Positions 24,192 to 31,994 of a stretch of 32,264 bases of DNA are shown piece by piece (position 1 is the first letter of the stretch; the number at the start of each line of letters is the position of its first letter). The notes beneath the pieces were generated by a model that did not search any database, was not told the DNA's origin, and was given only the letters and a program-made list of their open reading frames with translations. The stretch is from 66-474 sp050737995. GTDB taxonomy: Bacteria > Pseudomonadota > Gammaproteobacteria > Xanthomonadales > Rhodanobacteraceae. A program made the position numbers and the translations under genes. The stretch spans positions 1 through 32,264 of the forward strand of contig JBOHYR010000010.1 of the NCBI GenBank assembly GCA_050737995.1, given 5' to 3'.

Positions 24192-26024
24192 TCAGGACGC
24201 CGCTGCGGCTCGCGCAGCCGGCACGCTGCCGCCGCCTGTCTCAGATTCGGCGTCGAGCGCATCGGCGACCCGCTGGCGCTCGGCCTTCAGCGCGTCGGGC
24301 TGATGCGTGCCGTAGCTGTCCAGGTATTCGCCGATCGCGTCCTGCTCTTCGCGCCAGCCGGTGGTGTCGATGCGGAACAGTTCGTCGATGGCGCCATCGG
24401 CCAGATGCAGGCCATCCAAGTTGAGGTCGTCGGTTTTGGGCAGGTTGCCGATCGGGGTTTCCAGGGCATCGACTTCGCTGGCGACCCGCTTCAGCATCCA
24501 CTCCAGCGCGCGCATGTTGTCGCCAAAGCCGGGCCACAGGAACTTGCCGTCCGCGCCCTTGCGGAACCAGTTGACCTGGAACACCTTGGGCAGCTTCGCG
24601 TCCGGCTGGTCGAACGACAGCCAGTGCGCGAAGTAGTCGCCGTAGTTGTACCCGCAGAACGGTTTCATTGCCATCGGATCGCGCCGGATCACGCCAACCT
24701 TGCCGGTGGCGGCGGCGGTGGTTTCGGATGCCATCGAGGCGCCGACCAGCACGCCGTGGGTCCAGTCGCGGGCTTCGAACACCAGCGGCACCAGCGCGCG
24801 GCGACGACCGCCGAACACGATCGCGTCGATCGGTACGCCCTCCGGATTTTCGGCTTTCGGCGACCAGCTCGGGCATTGCGAGGCGCGCACCGTAAAGCGT
24901 GAATTCGGGTGCGCGGCGGGGGCGTTGGCGGGGTCGTAGTCGCGGCCCTGCCAGTCCTTCACCGGCTTGCGGTCGTCCAGTCCTTCCCACCATGGCTGGT
25001 TGTCGGCGGTGACCGCGACATTGGTGAAGATGGTGTCGTGCTGCAGCATCGCCAGCGCGTTGGGATTGGTCTTCTTAGAGGTGCCGGGCGCGACGCCGAA
25101 ATAGCCGGCCTCCGGATTGATCGCATACAGCCGCCCATCCTTGCCGGGCCGCATCCAGCAGATGTCGTCGCCGACTGTCCATACCTTCCAGCCGTCCTGC
25201 CGATAGCCTTCCGGCGGGATCAGCATCGCGAGGTTGGTCTTGCCGCAAGCCGACGGGAATGCCGCCGCGACGTAACGGATTTCGTGCTTCGGATTCTCGA
25301 TGCCGACGATCAGCATGTGCTCGGCCAGCCAACCCTCGGAGCGCGCCTGCCAACTGCCGATGCGCAGCGCGTGGCATTTTTTGCCCAGCAACGCGTTGCC
25401 GCCGTAGCCGGAACCGTACGATTTGATGGTCAGTTCTTCGGGGAAATGCATGATCCAGCGCCGTTCGGGATCGAGCTCGCCGACCGAATGCAGCGCCTTG
25501 ATGAAACGCCCTTCGCGCTCGATGCGCTCCAAGGCGGCCGTGCCCATGCGGGTCATGATGCGCATGTTGGCAACGACGTAGGGCGAGTCGGTGATCTCGA
25601 CGCCGCAGCGCGAAAGCGGCGAGCCGAGCGGACCCATGCAGTACGGGATCACGTACATCGTGCGAGCCTGCATGCAGCCATCGAACAGGGCATCGATCTT
25701 GGCGTGCGCCTCCGCCGGGTCCATCCAGTTGTTGTTGGGGCCGGCGTCGTCCTTGTCCTTGGTGCAGATGACGGTCAGCTTCTCGACCCGCGCCACGTCC
25801 TTGGGGTCGGAGCGGTGCAGGTAGCAGCGCGGATGCGTCTCCTGGTTCAGTTCGATCAGGTCGCCCGTCTCCAGCATCCTGTCGACCAGTTGCTGGTATT
25901 CGGCGTCGGAGCCGTCGCACCAGTGAACGTGGTCGGGGTTGGTTTTACCGGCAACATCGTCAACCCATCGGTTCAGCGCATCGAGTTTGCTTGGCATGTG
26001 GAGGTTCGGCGCCGCAGACGCCAT
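24192..26024 (-). CDS. pckG: Phosphoenolpyruvate carboxykinase (GTP)
   Basis: The 610-aa protein is of the GTP-dependent class. The kinase-1a P-loop FPSACGKTN is at about residues 256-264, followed by GDDICWMR with its metal-binding aspartates. Other family blocks are YVIPYCMGPLGSPLSRCGVEITDSPYVV (substrate lid and Arg region), GSGYGGNALLGKKCHALRI, PIDAIVFGGRRR and KPFCGYNYGDYFAHWL. It decarboxylates and phosphorylates oxaloacetate to PEP, the first committed step of gluconeogenesis from acids. Starts at 26024 (MASAAPNLH) or 25998 (MPSKLDALN) are both possible, as neither has a clear ribosome site. A perfect 9-bp inverted repeat stands about 85 bases upstream and may be an operator. Confidence 0.96.
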   Translation of the reverse strand: MASAAPNLHMPSKLDALNRWVDDVAGKTNPDHVHWCDGSDAEYQQLVDRMLETGDLIELNQETHPRCYLHRSDPKDVARVEKLTVICTKDKDDAGPNNNWMDPAEAHAKIDALFDGCMQARTMYVIPYCMGPLGSPLSRCGVEITDSPYVVANMRIMTRMGTAALERIEREGRFIKALHSVGELDPERRWIMHFPEELTIKSYGSGYGGNALLGKKCHALRIGSWQARSEGWLAEHMLIVGIENPKHEIRYVAAAFPSACGKTNLAMLIPPEGYRQDGWKVWTVGDDICWMRPGKDGRLYAINPEAGYFGVAPGTSKKTNPNALAMLQHDTIFTNVAVTADNQPWWEGLDDRKPVKDWQGRDYDPANAPAAHPNSRFTVRASQCPSWSPKAENPEGVPIDAIVFGGRRRALVPLVFEARDWTHGVLVGASMASETTAAATGKVGVIRRDPMAMKPFCGYNYGDYFAHWLSFDQPDAKLPKVFQVNWFRKGADGKFLWPGFGDNMRALEWMLKRVASEVDALETPIGNLPKTDDLNLDGLHLADGAIDELFRIDTTGWREEQDAIGEYLDSYGTHQPDALKAERQRVADALDAESETGGGSVPAARAAAAS

Positions 26025-26108
26025 CGGAAAGGGAGGGTTTGTGACGGTAATCTCGAAATACCGGCTTTGCAAGATGATCGCTGACCGCGCTTATGTGCGA
26101 CCGCAACA

Positions 26109-26128
26109 TTCTTGAGATGTCTCAAGAA
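26109..26128. promoter_or_regulatory. Perfect 9-bp inverted repeat upstream of pckG
   Basis: TTCTTGAGA and TCTCAAGAA are separated by TG. The site is 85-104 bases before the 26024 start and about 130 bases beyond the end of the TetR gene. Its symmetry and position suit a dimeric regulator of pckG. I cannot assign the regulator. Confidence 0.5.
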
Positions 26129-26259
26129 CAGTTCCGCCCGAAGCGGTTGTTGCGCGGAGTCAGGCCACGGAGCTCTGGTTAGGGATGGTGGCTTTGGCCG
26201 TTCTGGTGACAACGGGTCTGGAGCGCTCCGGCCGGTCGGGACGGCCGGCGATGCAGCGA

Positions 26260-26892
26260 TCAGGGACGATCGCCCAACCTGGGCACCAACGCGTCGATCA
26301 CATGCTCCACGTACGCGTCGTATTGCTCATGCGAGAGATGCGGCAGCTCCAGCGTCAGGTTCAGTTGCAGGAACCCCACGTAGGCCGCATAGACAAGTCG
26401 GGCGCGGTGCCTCGCCTCGTCAGGACCGAGCCCGGCCTGCCGGAACGCCAGCACCAGCATATCCATGCGGCGCTGCGACACCCGGGTCATGACGGGTTTC
26501 ACCAGCGGGTGGTCCAGCGCCTGCAGCAGCGCAGCATATATACGGTGTGACTGGGCCTCTCCCGAGACCCAGCGGAACAGCGCGCCGAGGCGCTCGCGGG
26601 GTTCATCGGTGGCGGCATCGATGTGTCGCTGAAGTTCGCGTTCGTCGTCGGCTTCCCAGCGCAGCAGCGTTGCCGAAAGCAATGCCTCGCGGGTCTTGAA
26701 GTGCCAATAGAAGCTGCCCTTGGTAACGCCAAGCCTGCGCGCCAAGGCTTCGACGGCCAGCGCCGCAACACCTTGCTCGGAAATCATCTCCAGCGCGCCG
26801 CGTTCCCAGTCGGCGGCCGACAGGCGGGCGTGGGTGCGACCGCGCCGCGCATTGTCGCTGTGAACTGGCGGGCTGGCAGGAGGAGGGTTCAT
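26260..26892 (-). CDS. TetR-family transcriptional regulator
   Basis: The 210-aa protein has an N-terminal TetR helix-turn-helix at about residues 23-70: WERGALEMISEQGVAALAVEALARRLGVTKGSFYWHFKTREALL. The segment GVTKGSFYWHF is the recognition helix signature of the family. The C-terminal ligand domain is all-helical (RLGALFRWVSGEAQSHRIYAALLQALD, YVEHVIDALVPRLG). It is divergent from the hydrolase-fadE pair with only 53 bases between start codons, so it probably controls that operon, perhaps in response to an acyl-CoA or fatty acid. No strong operator palindrome is evident in the gap. The start ATG at 26892 has no good ribosome site. Confidence 0.87.
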   Translation of the reverse strand: MNPPPASPPVHSDNARRGRTHARLSAADWERGALEMISEQGVAALAVEALARRLGVTKGSFYWHFKTREALLSATLLRWEADDERELQRHIDAATDEPRERLGALFRWVSGEAQSHRIYAALLQALDHPLVKPVMTRVSQRRMDMLVLAFRQAGLGPDEARHRARLVYAAYVGFLQLNLTLELPHLSHEQYDAYVEHVIDALVPRLGDRP

Positions 26893-26909
26893 GACCGTAC
26901 TGTAGCGTA

Positions 26910-26938
26910 TTGACAGCCGCGTGGCACGAACCCATACT
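26910..26938 (+). promoter_or_regulatory. Sigma-70-type promoter of the hydrolase-fadE operon
   Basis: A perfect TTGACA at 26910-26915 is followed after 17 bases by CATACT at 26933-26938. Transcription should begin near 26945, next to the ATG at 26946, so the mRNA may be nearly leaderless. The promoter lies in the short gap to the divergent TetR gene. Confidence 0.6.
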
Positions 26939-26945
26939 GATGCGT

Positions 26946-27875
26946 ATGGAAAAGATCAAGACACCTGCGCCCGGTGCTGTGACCAGTCTGTCTGCGCAGG
27001 GCGGGTTGATGCTTGCCGTGGAAACGCGCGGCCCCTCCGACGCGCCGCCCGTGCTGTTCGCGCACGGCTTCGGCCAAAGCCGCAAGATGTGGGCGCGCAC
27101 GGCCGCAGCGATCGCAAGGCAGGGCTGGCGCACGGTCGCATTCGACGCGCGCGGGCACGGCGACAGCGGTCGCGTCGCAGACGGCGCGTATCACCTCGAA
27201 CAGTTCGTCGGCGATTTGCTGACCGTGACCGGCTCGCTCGGCACGCCACCCGTGATGGTCGGTCATTCGATGGGCGGCTTGCTGGCGATGGTTGCGGCGG
27301 GCGAAGTGCGGCCGGACCCGTTCCGCGCGCTAGTGCTGGTCGACATCACCCCGCGCTGGGAAGCCTCGGGCGTCGAGCGCATCCTCGATTTCATGCGCGC
27401 GCATCTGGATGGCTTCGAATCGCTGGAGGCAGCGGCCGAGCAGGTCGCCGCGTATGCGCCGCAACGTCCGCGTCGCCGGACCGTCGACGAGTTGGCGCAA
27501 CTGCTGCAGCGCGGCGACGACGGACGCTGGCGCTGGCAATGGGATCCGGCCCTTCTGGACAGCATCGCCGCCGAGAGCGAACGCCACCAGCAGCGTCTGG
27601 TAGAAGCTGCGCGCAACATCGACGTGCCGGTGTTGCTGGTTTCGGGCGGCCGCAGCGACGTCGTATCCGACCGCACCGTGACGGAATTCCTCCGCAACGT
27701 GCCGGCCGCAGAGCACATCGAGGTGCCCGACGCCACCCATGCGGTGGCCGGCGACGACAACAATGCGTTCACCGCCGCCATTGCATCATTCCTGAAATCC
27801 CTCGATTCGGCTCCATCGCGCAAGGACGGGAGCCATCGCGACGCTCGACAAACTGCTGCCGGAGCCAAGCCATGA
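26946..27875 (+). CDS. Alpha/beta-fold hydrolase
   Basis: The 309-aa protein has the full catalytic triad of this fold. The nucleophile Ser is in GHSMGG (residue 108), with an acid candidate Asp in GGRSDVV (residue 238) and His in DATHAV (residue 265). The oxyanion-hole segment HGFGQS is near residue 40 and FDARGHGDSG near 67. It would cleave an ester or thioester in the cytoplasm; the substrate is unknown. The stop overlaps the ATG of fadE by four bases, so it is co-translated with an acyl-CoA dehydrogenase, hinting at fatty-acyl or acyl-CoA chemistry. Starts at 26940 or 26946 fit the promoter; I chose 26946. Confidence 0.82.
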   Translation: MEKIKTPAPGAVTSLSAQGGLMLAVETRGPSDAPPVLFAHGFGQSRKMWARTAAAIARQGWRTVAFDARGHGDSGRVADGAYHLEQFVGDLLTVTGSLGTPPVMVGHSMGGLLAMVAAGEVRPDPFRALVLVDITPRWEASGVERILDFMRAHLDGFESLEAAAEQVAAYAPQRPRRRTVDELAQLLQRGDDGRWRWQWDPALLDSIAAESERHQQRLVEAARNIDVPVLLVSGGRSDVVSDRTVTEFLRNVPAAEHIEVPDATHAVAGDDNNAFTAAIASFLKSLDSAPSRKDGSHRDARQTAAGAKP

Positions 27876-30349
27876 ACACCCTCATCATCATCGTCTGCGC
27901 GCTGATCGTGTCACTGGCCTGCGCGTATTTCCGCAGCCGCTTGTGGGCGTGGACTCTGGCGACCATCGTAACCATCCTGGTGGTCGGGTTCGGGTTGCAG
28001 GCATTCACGCCGATGTGGGTGTTGCTCGGCATCTTCGTCGTGCTCGTCGCATTGCCACTGAACGTGACGCCGTTGCGCCGTGCGTTGCTCGCGGCGCCGC
28101 TGCTGAAGATGTTCAAGCGCGTATTGCCGAAGCTTTCGGAAACCGAACAGATCGCGCTGGACGCCGGCACGGTCGGCTTCGAGGGCGAACTGTTTTCCGG
28201 CAAGCCGGACTGGTCGAAGTTGCTTTCCGAACCGAAGCCGCAACTGACTGCCGAGGAACAGGCCTTCCTCGATGGCCCCTGCGAAGAACTGTGCGCGATG
28301 ATCGACGACTGGCATATCACCCACGAAATCGCCGACCTGCCGCCGGAGATGTGGGAGTTCATCAAGCGCGAAGGCTTCTTCGGCATGATCATCCCGAAGC
28401 GCTACGGCGGCATGGAGTTCTCCGCGTCGGCGCATTCGGCGGTGTTGCAGAAACTCTCCAGCATGTCGGCGACCCTGTCCTCGCTGGTGGCGGTCCCGAA
28501 CTCATTGGGGCCGGCCGAACTGCTGCTGCAGTACGGCAGCGAGGAACAGAAGAATCATTTCCTGCCGCGTCTCGCCGATGGCCGCGAGGTGCCGTGCTTC
28601 GCGCTGACCGGTCCGCACGCAGGCTCGGACGCCACCTCCATTCCCGATTACGGCATCGTCTGCAAGCAAACGGTCGATGGCAAGGAAACCCTCGGCATCA
28701 AGCTCACTTTCGACAAGCGCTACATCACGCTGGCGCCGGTCGCGACGCTGGTCGGCCTCGCGTTCCGGATGTACGACCCCGAGCATCTGCTTGGCGACAA
28801 GGAGGACCTCGGCATCACGCTGGCACTGATCCCGCGCGAAACGAAAGGCCTCGAAATCGGACGGCGACATTTCCCGCTCAACACCCCGTTCCAGAACGGT
28901 CCGCTGCACGGCAAGGACGTGTTCGTGCCGATGGATACCCTGATCGGCGGCCCGCACATGGCCGGCCACGGCTGGCGGATGCTGGTCGAATGCCTGTCGG
29001 TCGGGCGTGGCATTTCGCTTCCCTCTAGTGCCACAGGTTTCGCGCGGATGGCCGTTGCCGCGACCGGCGCCTATGCGCGTATCCGCAAGCAGTTCGGGCT
29101 CGCGGTCGCGCGCTTCGAGGGCGTCGAGGAAGCGTTGGCGCGGATCGGCGGTTATGCGTATGCAATCACCGCGCTGTCGCGCGCCTCGGCCGCCGCGGTC
29201 GATCGCGGCGAGAAACCTGCGGTGGCTTCCGCGATCGCCAAGTACCACGCCACCGAACTCGGCCGCGAGGTGGTCAAGGACGCGATGGACGTGCACGGCG
29301 GCAAGGGCATCCAGCTCGGGCCGTCCAATTACCTCGGCCGCTGCTGGGAAGGCGCGCCGATCACGATCACGGTGGAAGGTGCCAACATCATGACCCGCAG
29401 CCTGATGATCTTCGGGCAGGGCGCGATCCGCTGCCATCCGTGGGTGCTGAAGGAAATGCACGCCGCGAACGAACCGGACCGCACCAAGGCCGTGCACGAT
29501 TTCGACGAGGCGCTGTTCGGCCACATCGGCTTCGGCATTTCCAACGCGGTGCGCTCGTTAGTGCTGGGCGTGACCTACGCCAAGTTCGGCAAGGCGCCGG
29601 GCGATGCCTACACCCGCCGCTACTACCGAAAGCTCAACCGCTACGCCGCGGCGCTGGCGCTGACCGCCGACGTCGCGATGGGCGTGCTGGGCGGCAAGCT
29701 GAAGTTCAAGGAAAAATTGTCCGCGCGCCTAGGCGACGTGCTGTCCTACCTCTACATCACTTCCGCGATGCTGAAGCGTTACGAGGACGAAGGCCGTCCC
29801 TCGGCCGAGCAGCCGATGCTGGCCTGGGCATTCCACGATTCGGTATGGCGGATGCAAATGGCGCTGGATGGCGTGATCCGCAACTTCCCGGTGCGTCCGG
29901 TCGGGTGGCTGCTGCACACCCTGGTGTTCCCGTTCGGCCGCCGCGAAGTGCCGCCGTCAGACCGTTTGGGCCGTCGCGTCGCAGCGCTGCTGACCACGCC
30001 CAACAGCGCGCGCGACGCATTGGTGCACGGCATTTATCTCACCCAGACCCCCAACAACCCGGTCGGGCGCATGCACGCGCTGCTGCCCGAAGTGGTCGCC
30101 GCCGAACCCGTCGAACGCAAGTTCCTGAAAGCCGTCAAGACTGGCAACTTCAAGGCACACGACTATTTCGGTGAACTGGCCGAGGCTGTAGAGATCGGCG
30201 CCATCAGCGAGCACGAACGCGCGCAACTGGAACGCCTGCGCGAAGTCACCGCCGAATTCATCAACGTCGACGACTTCGACCCCGCGGAACTGCGCGCCGC
30301 GGTGATCCTTGGTGGCAAGGATGCCAAGCGGTCGTTGCATGTGGCGTAA
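27872..30349 (+). CDS. fadE: Long-form acyl-CoA dehydrogenase
   Basis: The 825-aa protein matches the E. coli FadE type in length and layout. Two or three N-terminal membrane helices (MNTLIIIVCALIVSLACAYF, WTLATIVTILVVGFGLQ) precede the acyl-CoA dehydrogenase core. The core has GFFGMIIPKRYGGMEFSA, ALTGPHAGSD (FAD/substrate region), VECLSVGRGISLP, and DVHGGKGIQLGP...PITITVEGANIMTR. A long C-terminal domain typical of FadE follows (HPWVLKEMHAANE... to the end). It performs the first oxidation of fatty-acid beta-oxidation at the membrane. GGAG precedes the ATG, which overlaps the hydrolase stop. Regulation by the divergent TetR protein is likely. Confidence 0.95.
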   Translation: MNTLIIIVCALIVSLACAYFRSRLWAWTLATIVTILVVGFGLQAFTPMWVLLGIFVVLVALPLNVTPLRRALLAAPLLKMFKRVLPKLSETEQIALDAGTVGFEGELFSGKPDWSKLLSEPKPQLTAEEQAFLDGPCEELCAMIDDWHITHEIADLPPEMWEFIKREGFFGMIIPKRYGGMEFSASAHSAVLQKLSSMSATLSSLVAVPNSLGPAELLLQYGSEEQKNHFLPRLADGREVPCFALTGPHAGSDATSIPDYGIVCKQTVDGKETLGIKLTFDKRYITLAPVATLVGLAFRMYDPEHLLGDKEDLGITLALIPRETKGLEIGRRHFPLNTPFQNGPLHGKDVFVPMDTLIGGPHMAGHGWRMLVECLSVGRGISLPSSATGFARMAVAATGAYARIRKQFGLAVARFEGVEEALARIGGYAYAITALSRASAAAVDRGEKPAVASAIAKYHATELGREVVKDAMDVHGGKGIQLGPSNYLGRCWEGAPITITVEGANIMTRSLMIFGQGAIRCHPWVLKEMHAANEPDRTKAVHDFDEALFGHIGFGISNAVRSLVLGVTYAKFGKAPGDAYTRRYYRKLNRYAAALALTADVAMGVLGGKLKFKEKLSARLGDVLSYLYITSAMLKRYEDEGRPSAEQPMLAWAFHDSVWRMQMALDGVIRNFPVRPVGWLLHTLVFPFGRREVPPSDRLGRRVAALLTTPNSARDALVHGIYLTQTPNNPVGRMHALLPEVVAAEPVERKFLKAVKTGNFKAHDYFGELAEAVEIGAISEHERAQLERLREVTAEFINVDDFDPAELRAAVILGGKDAKRSLHVA

Positions 30350-30370
30350 TCGTGGCCGCGGGAAAGTCTC

Positions 30371-30462
30371 GTAAGTTGAGCTGAGCAGCGCGAAGCCCAA
30401 CATCACTGCGCCACGACGATGGCTTCCCCCGGATCGATAACGATACGCTCAGCCCAACCTAC
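30371..30462. repeat. Inverted extragenic repeat (GTAGGTTGGGCTGAGC type)
   Basis: GTAAGTTGAGCTGAGC at 30371-30386 is repeated in inverted form at 30447-30462 (GTAGGTTGGGCTGAGC on the minus strand), with 14 of 16 bases alike. The core GTTGGGCTGAGC with nearby GAAGCCCAAC belongs to a very common proteobacterial intergenic repeat. The right arm supplies the TAG stop of the gene beginning at 31202. Confidence 0.65.
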
Positions 30463-31202
30463 GCGCCGGGGACAACATTTTGCGCGGCGAAAACGCCGCC
30501 CGGCATTAGTACGCAAGAACCTTCAGTTGTGAGGAAGATAAGCTTGTCCGAATGAAGCCGCTTAAGGATCTTGCGAAAATTGGAAGGATTGCCATATTCA
30601 CACTGTTCCCGCAGGTTATGGGCAGTTTGAGGGCTCTTGTCATAGAGCAAAAGAAGGATTTGATTACGCGCGGGAATACCCTTGCGGCTGACACGCACAA
30701 CTGCGCCCACTTTCCAGAGAAGGAGCGCCTCGCGCTCCACGATGCGTTCAATCGCAGATTGAGTCTCGGCAGGAGGGAGCCCTGATTCGAGCCGAAGAAT
30801 CTCTGCGATGACCCATTTCGCATTGTAAAGAATGAGGGTCGCATCCATCTCGTTCGGAGAGATAAGTCCGAGGTGACCAACTCCCCGCTTGTTCCTGACT
30901 CCGTAGATCGCACGCAGTACGCGTGGGATGAGAATACGATATGACTCGTCGCCGCATGCGTGCTCGTATTGGAGCAGAAGCTTGTCATTGAAGATTGGAA
31001 GCAATTTCCCGATAGGCGTGTACGTACCAAACAGGCGGAATTCGATGATTCGCCGGACGGCCTCAACGAGGTGCCCGGCGTCAAGCTCGCTCGCCTTCCA
31101 TTTGCGATGGACAAAATTGGAATGGATCTCGTCGAGCGCCGCGATTAGGGCTTCGACGAGTTCTGATGGCAACGTCGCGGAGAGGGTTGCTTTAATTTCC
31201 AC
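30459..31202 (-). CDS. HEPN-like protein with C-terminal winged-helix-like domain (unknown function)
   Basis: The 247-aa protein has an all-helical N-terminal half with GVRNKRGVGH at residues 101-110. R103-N104-x5-H110 fits the HEPN ribonuclease motif R-(polar)-x4-6-H. The residues around it (RNKRGVGHLG, then SPNEMDATLILYNAKWV) look like the conserved core of a widespread hypothetical family I remember only loosely. The C-terminal third, from about residue 165 (IPARNQILLLLYDKSPQTAHNLREQCEYG), ends in a wing-like hairpin and resembles a winged helix. It starts at GTG 31202, 12 bases after the partner gene's stop, with no good ribosome site, so translational coupling is likely. GC content is visibly lower than in fadE. 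An RNA-cleaving toxin or defence effector is an inference. Confidence 0.7.
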   Translation of the reverse strand: MEIKATLSATLPSELVEALIAALDEIHSNFVHRKWKASELDAGHLVEAVRRIIEFRLFGTYTPIGKLLPIFNDKLLLQYEHACGDESYRILIPRVLRAIYGVRNKRGVGHLGLISPNEMDATLILYNAKWVIAEILRLESGLPPAETQSAIERIVEREALLLWKVGAVVRVSRKGIPARNQILLLLYDKSPQTAHNLREQCEYGNPSNFRKILKRLHSDKLIFLTTEGSCVLMPGGVFAAQNVVPGA

Positions 31203-31214
31203 AGCATTGTCGAG

Positions 31215-31748
31215 CTATTTGGTTTCGCGTTGCCCGACAAGCAGCTCTACCGCCTTTTTCCCAGCCACGGTGAGCTTGTATTTCTTGCGTGCCTGTTGGC
31301 TGCTACCCGACTTGCGAATCTGCATGACGAGCGCGGGAGTCTGCGCTTTCAGTGTTTCAAGTGCTTTGGTAATGTTCGAGACACCGTTCCCAAGATACTT
31401 TAGCGCCGTGTTGATCGTCTGCGACGCGAAATCGTCCTGCCCCTCCTTGAACTGGTACCAATAACCGGCTACCAGAGCTCGATCTGAATCGACGCTAGGT
31501 TGCGCGGCGGCATACAAATCCGCCAACGAGTCAAACCCTTCCGCCCCTATCGAAGTCCCGTCATGTTGATCATTACTATCACCGGATGACGACTTTGTGA
31601 CCTTCACAAGAGGAATTGGTGTTCCGAAGCTGCCGGCAGCCCATTGAAGTACTCGGCTGACCGCATCTTTGTCGAGCTCTTTCAGTGCCTCCGCCACGGC
31701 GCCCATCGCCGCGACTTCGGCCATTGGATTACTTACTTGTTCGGACAT
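31215..31748 (-). CDS. Conserved hypothetical partner protein with winged-helix-like C-terminus
   Basis: The 177-aa protein has an N-terminal helical segment (AVAEALKELDKDAVSRVLQWAAGSFG), a Ser/Asp/Gly-rich linker at about residues 50-70, and a C-terminal region from about 90. There, ALVAGYWYQFKEGQDDFASQTINTALKYLG is followed by VSNITKALETLKAQTP and the wing-like KSGSSQQARKKYKLTVAGKKAVELL. The order helix, short helices, basic beta hairpin is that of a winged-helix DNA- or RNA-binding domain. A good ribosome site (GGGAG, 8 bases) and a strong promoter precede the ATG. It is the first gene of a two-gene unit with the HEPN-like protein. I know of no assigned function; a sensor, antitoxin or autorepressor role is speculation. 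Confidence 0.7.
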   Translation of the reverse strand: MSEQVSNPMAEVAAMGAVAEALKELDKDAVSRVLQWAAGSFGTPIPLVKVTKSSSGDSNDQHDGTSIGAEGFDSLADLYAAAQPSVDSDRALVAGYWYQFKEGQDDFASQTINTALKYLGNGVSNITKALETLKAQTPALVMQIRKSGSSQQARKKYKLTVAGKKAVELLVGQRETK

Positions 31749-31772
31749 ATTGTCGACTCCCTGTTTGCAGAG

Positions 31773-31801
31773 ACATTAGCTCATGTGTTGGTGCATGTCA
31801 A
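31773..31801 (-). promoter_or_regulatory. Promoter of the two-gene HEPN-like module
   Basis: On the minus strand a perfect TTGACA (31796-31801), a 17-base spacer and TAATGT (31773-31778) lie 25 bases before the ATG at 31748. The palindrome TCAAGTCGACTTGA at 31798-31811 overlaps the -35 box, as an operator would. Confidence 0.6.
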
Positions 31802-31811
31802 GTCGACTTGA
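31798..31811. promoter_or_regulatory. Perfect 14-bp palindrome, possible operator
   Basis: TCAAGTCGACTTGA is a perfect palindrome on the -35 box of the two-gene module. Further TCAAG half-sites occur at about 31814 and 31831. An autoregulator, perhaps one of the two winged-helix-like proteins, could bind here. Confidence 0.5.
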
Positions 31812-31994
31812 GTTCAAGGATTAACGGGGGTCAAGTTCACTTACAAACGACCAGCAGGATCACGAACGGGACGATGTGCGCTACGGGTAAGAACAGGAAC
31901 GAGCGCTCAGGCGTGTTGGAGCGGGCGGGGTGGTGAAGGCGATTGCGGCGGACCGCATGGTATTCCTTAGGAAGTGGTGTTGGGTCGGTGACGC

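Noticed and set aside
26921..27871. Upstream in-frame extension of fadE (317 codons)
   Set aside because: It overlaps the alpha/beta hydrolase gene in another frame and is Arg/Ala-rich. FadE has a normal membrane-anchored start at 27872 with a ribosome site.
31749..31994. CRISPR, phage or integrase traces next to the low-GC module
   Set aside because: No repeat-spacer pattern, integrase-like ORF or tRNA attachment site is visible within the window on either side of the two genes.
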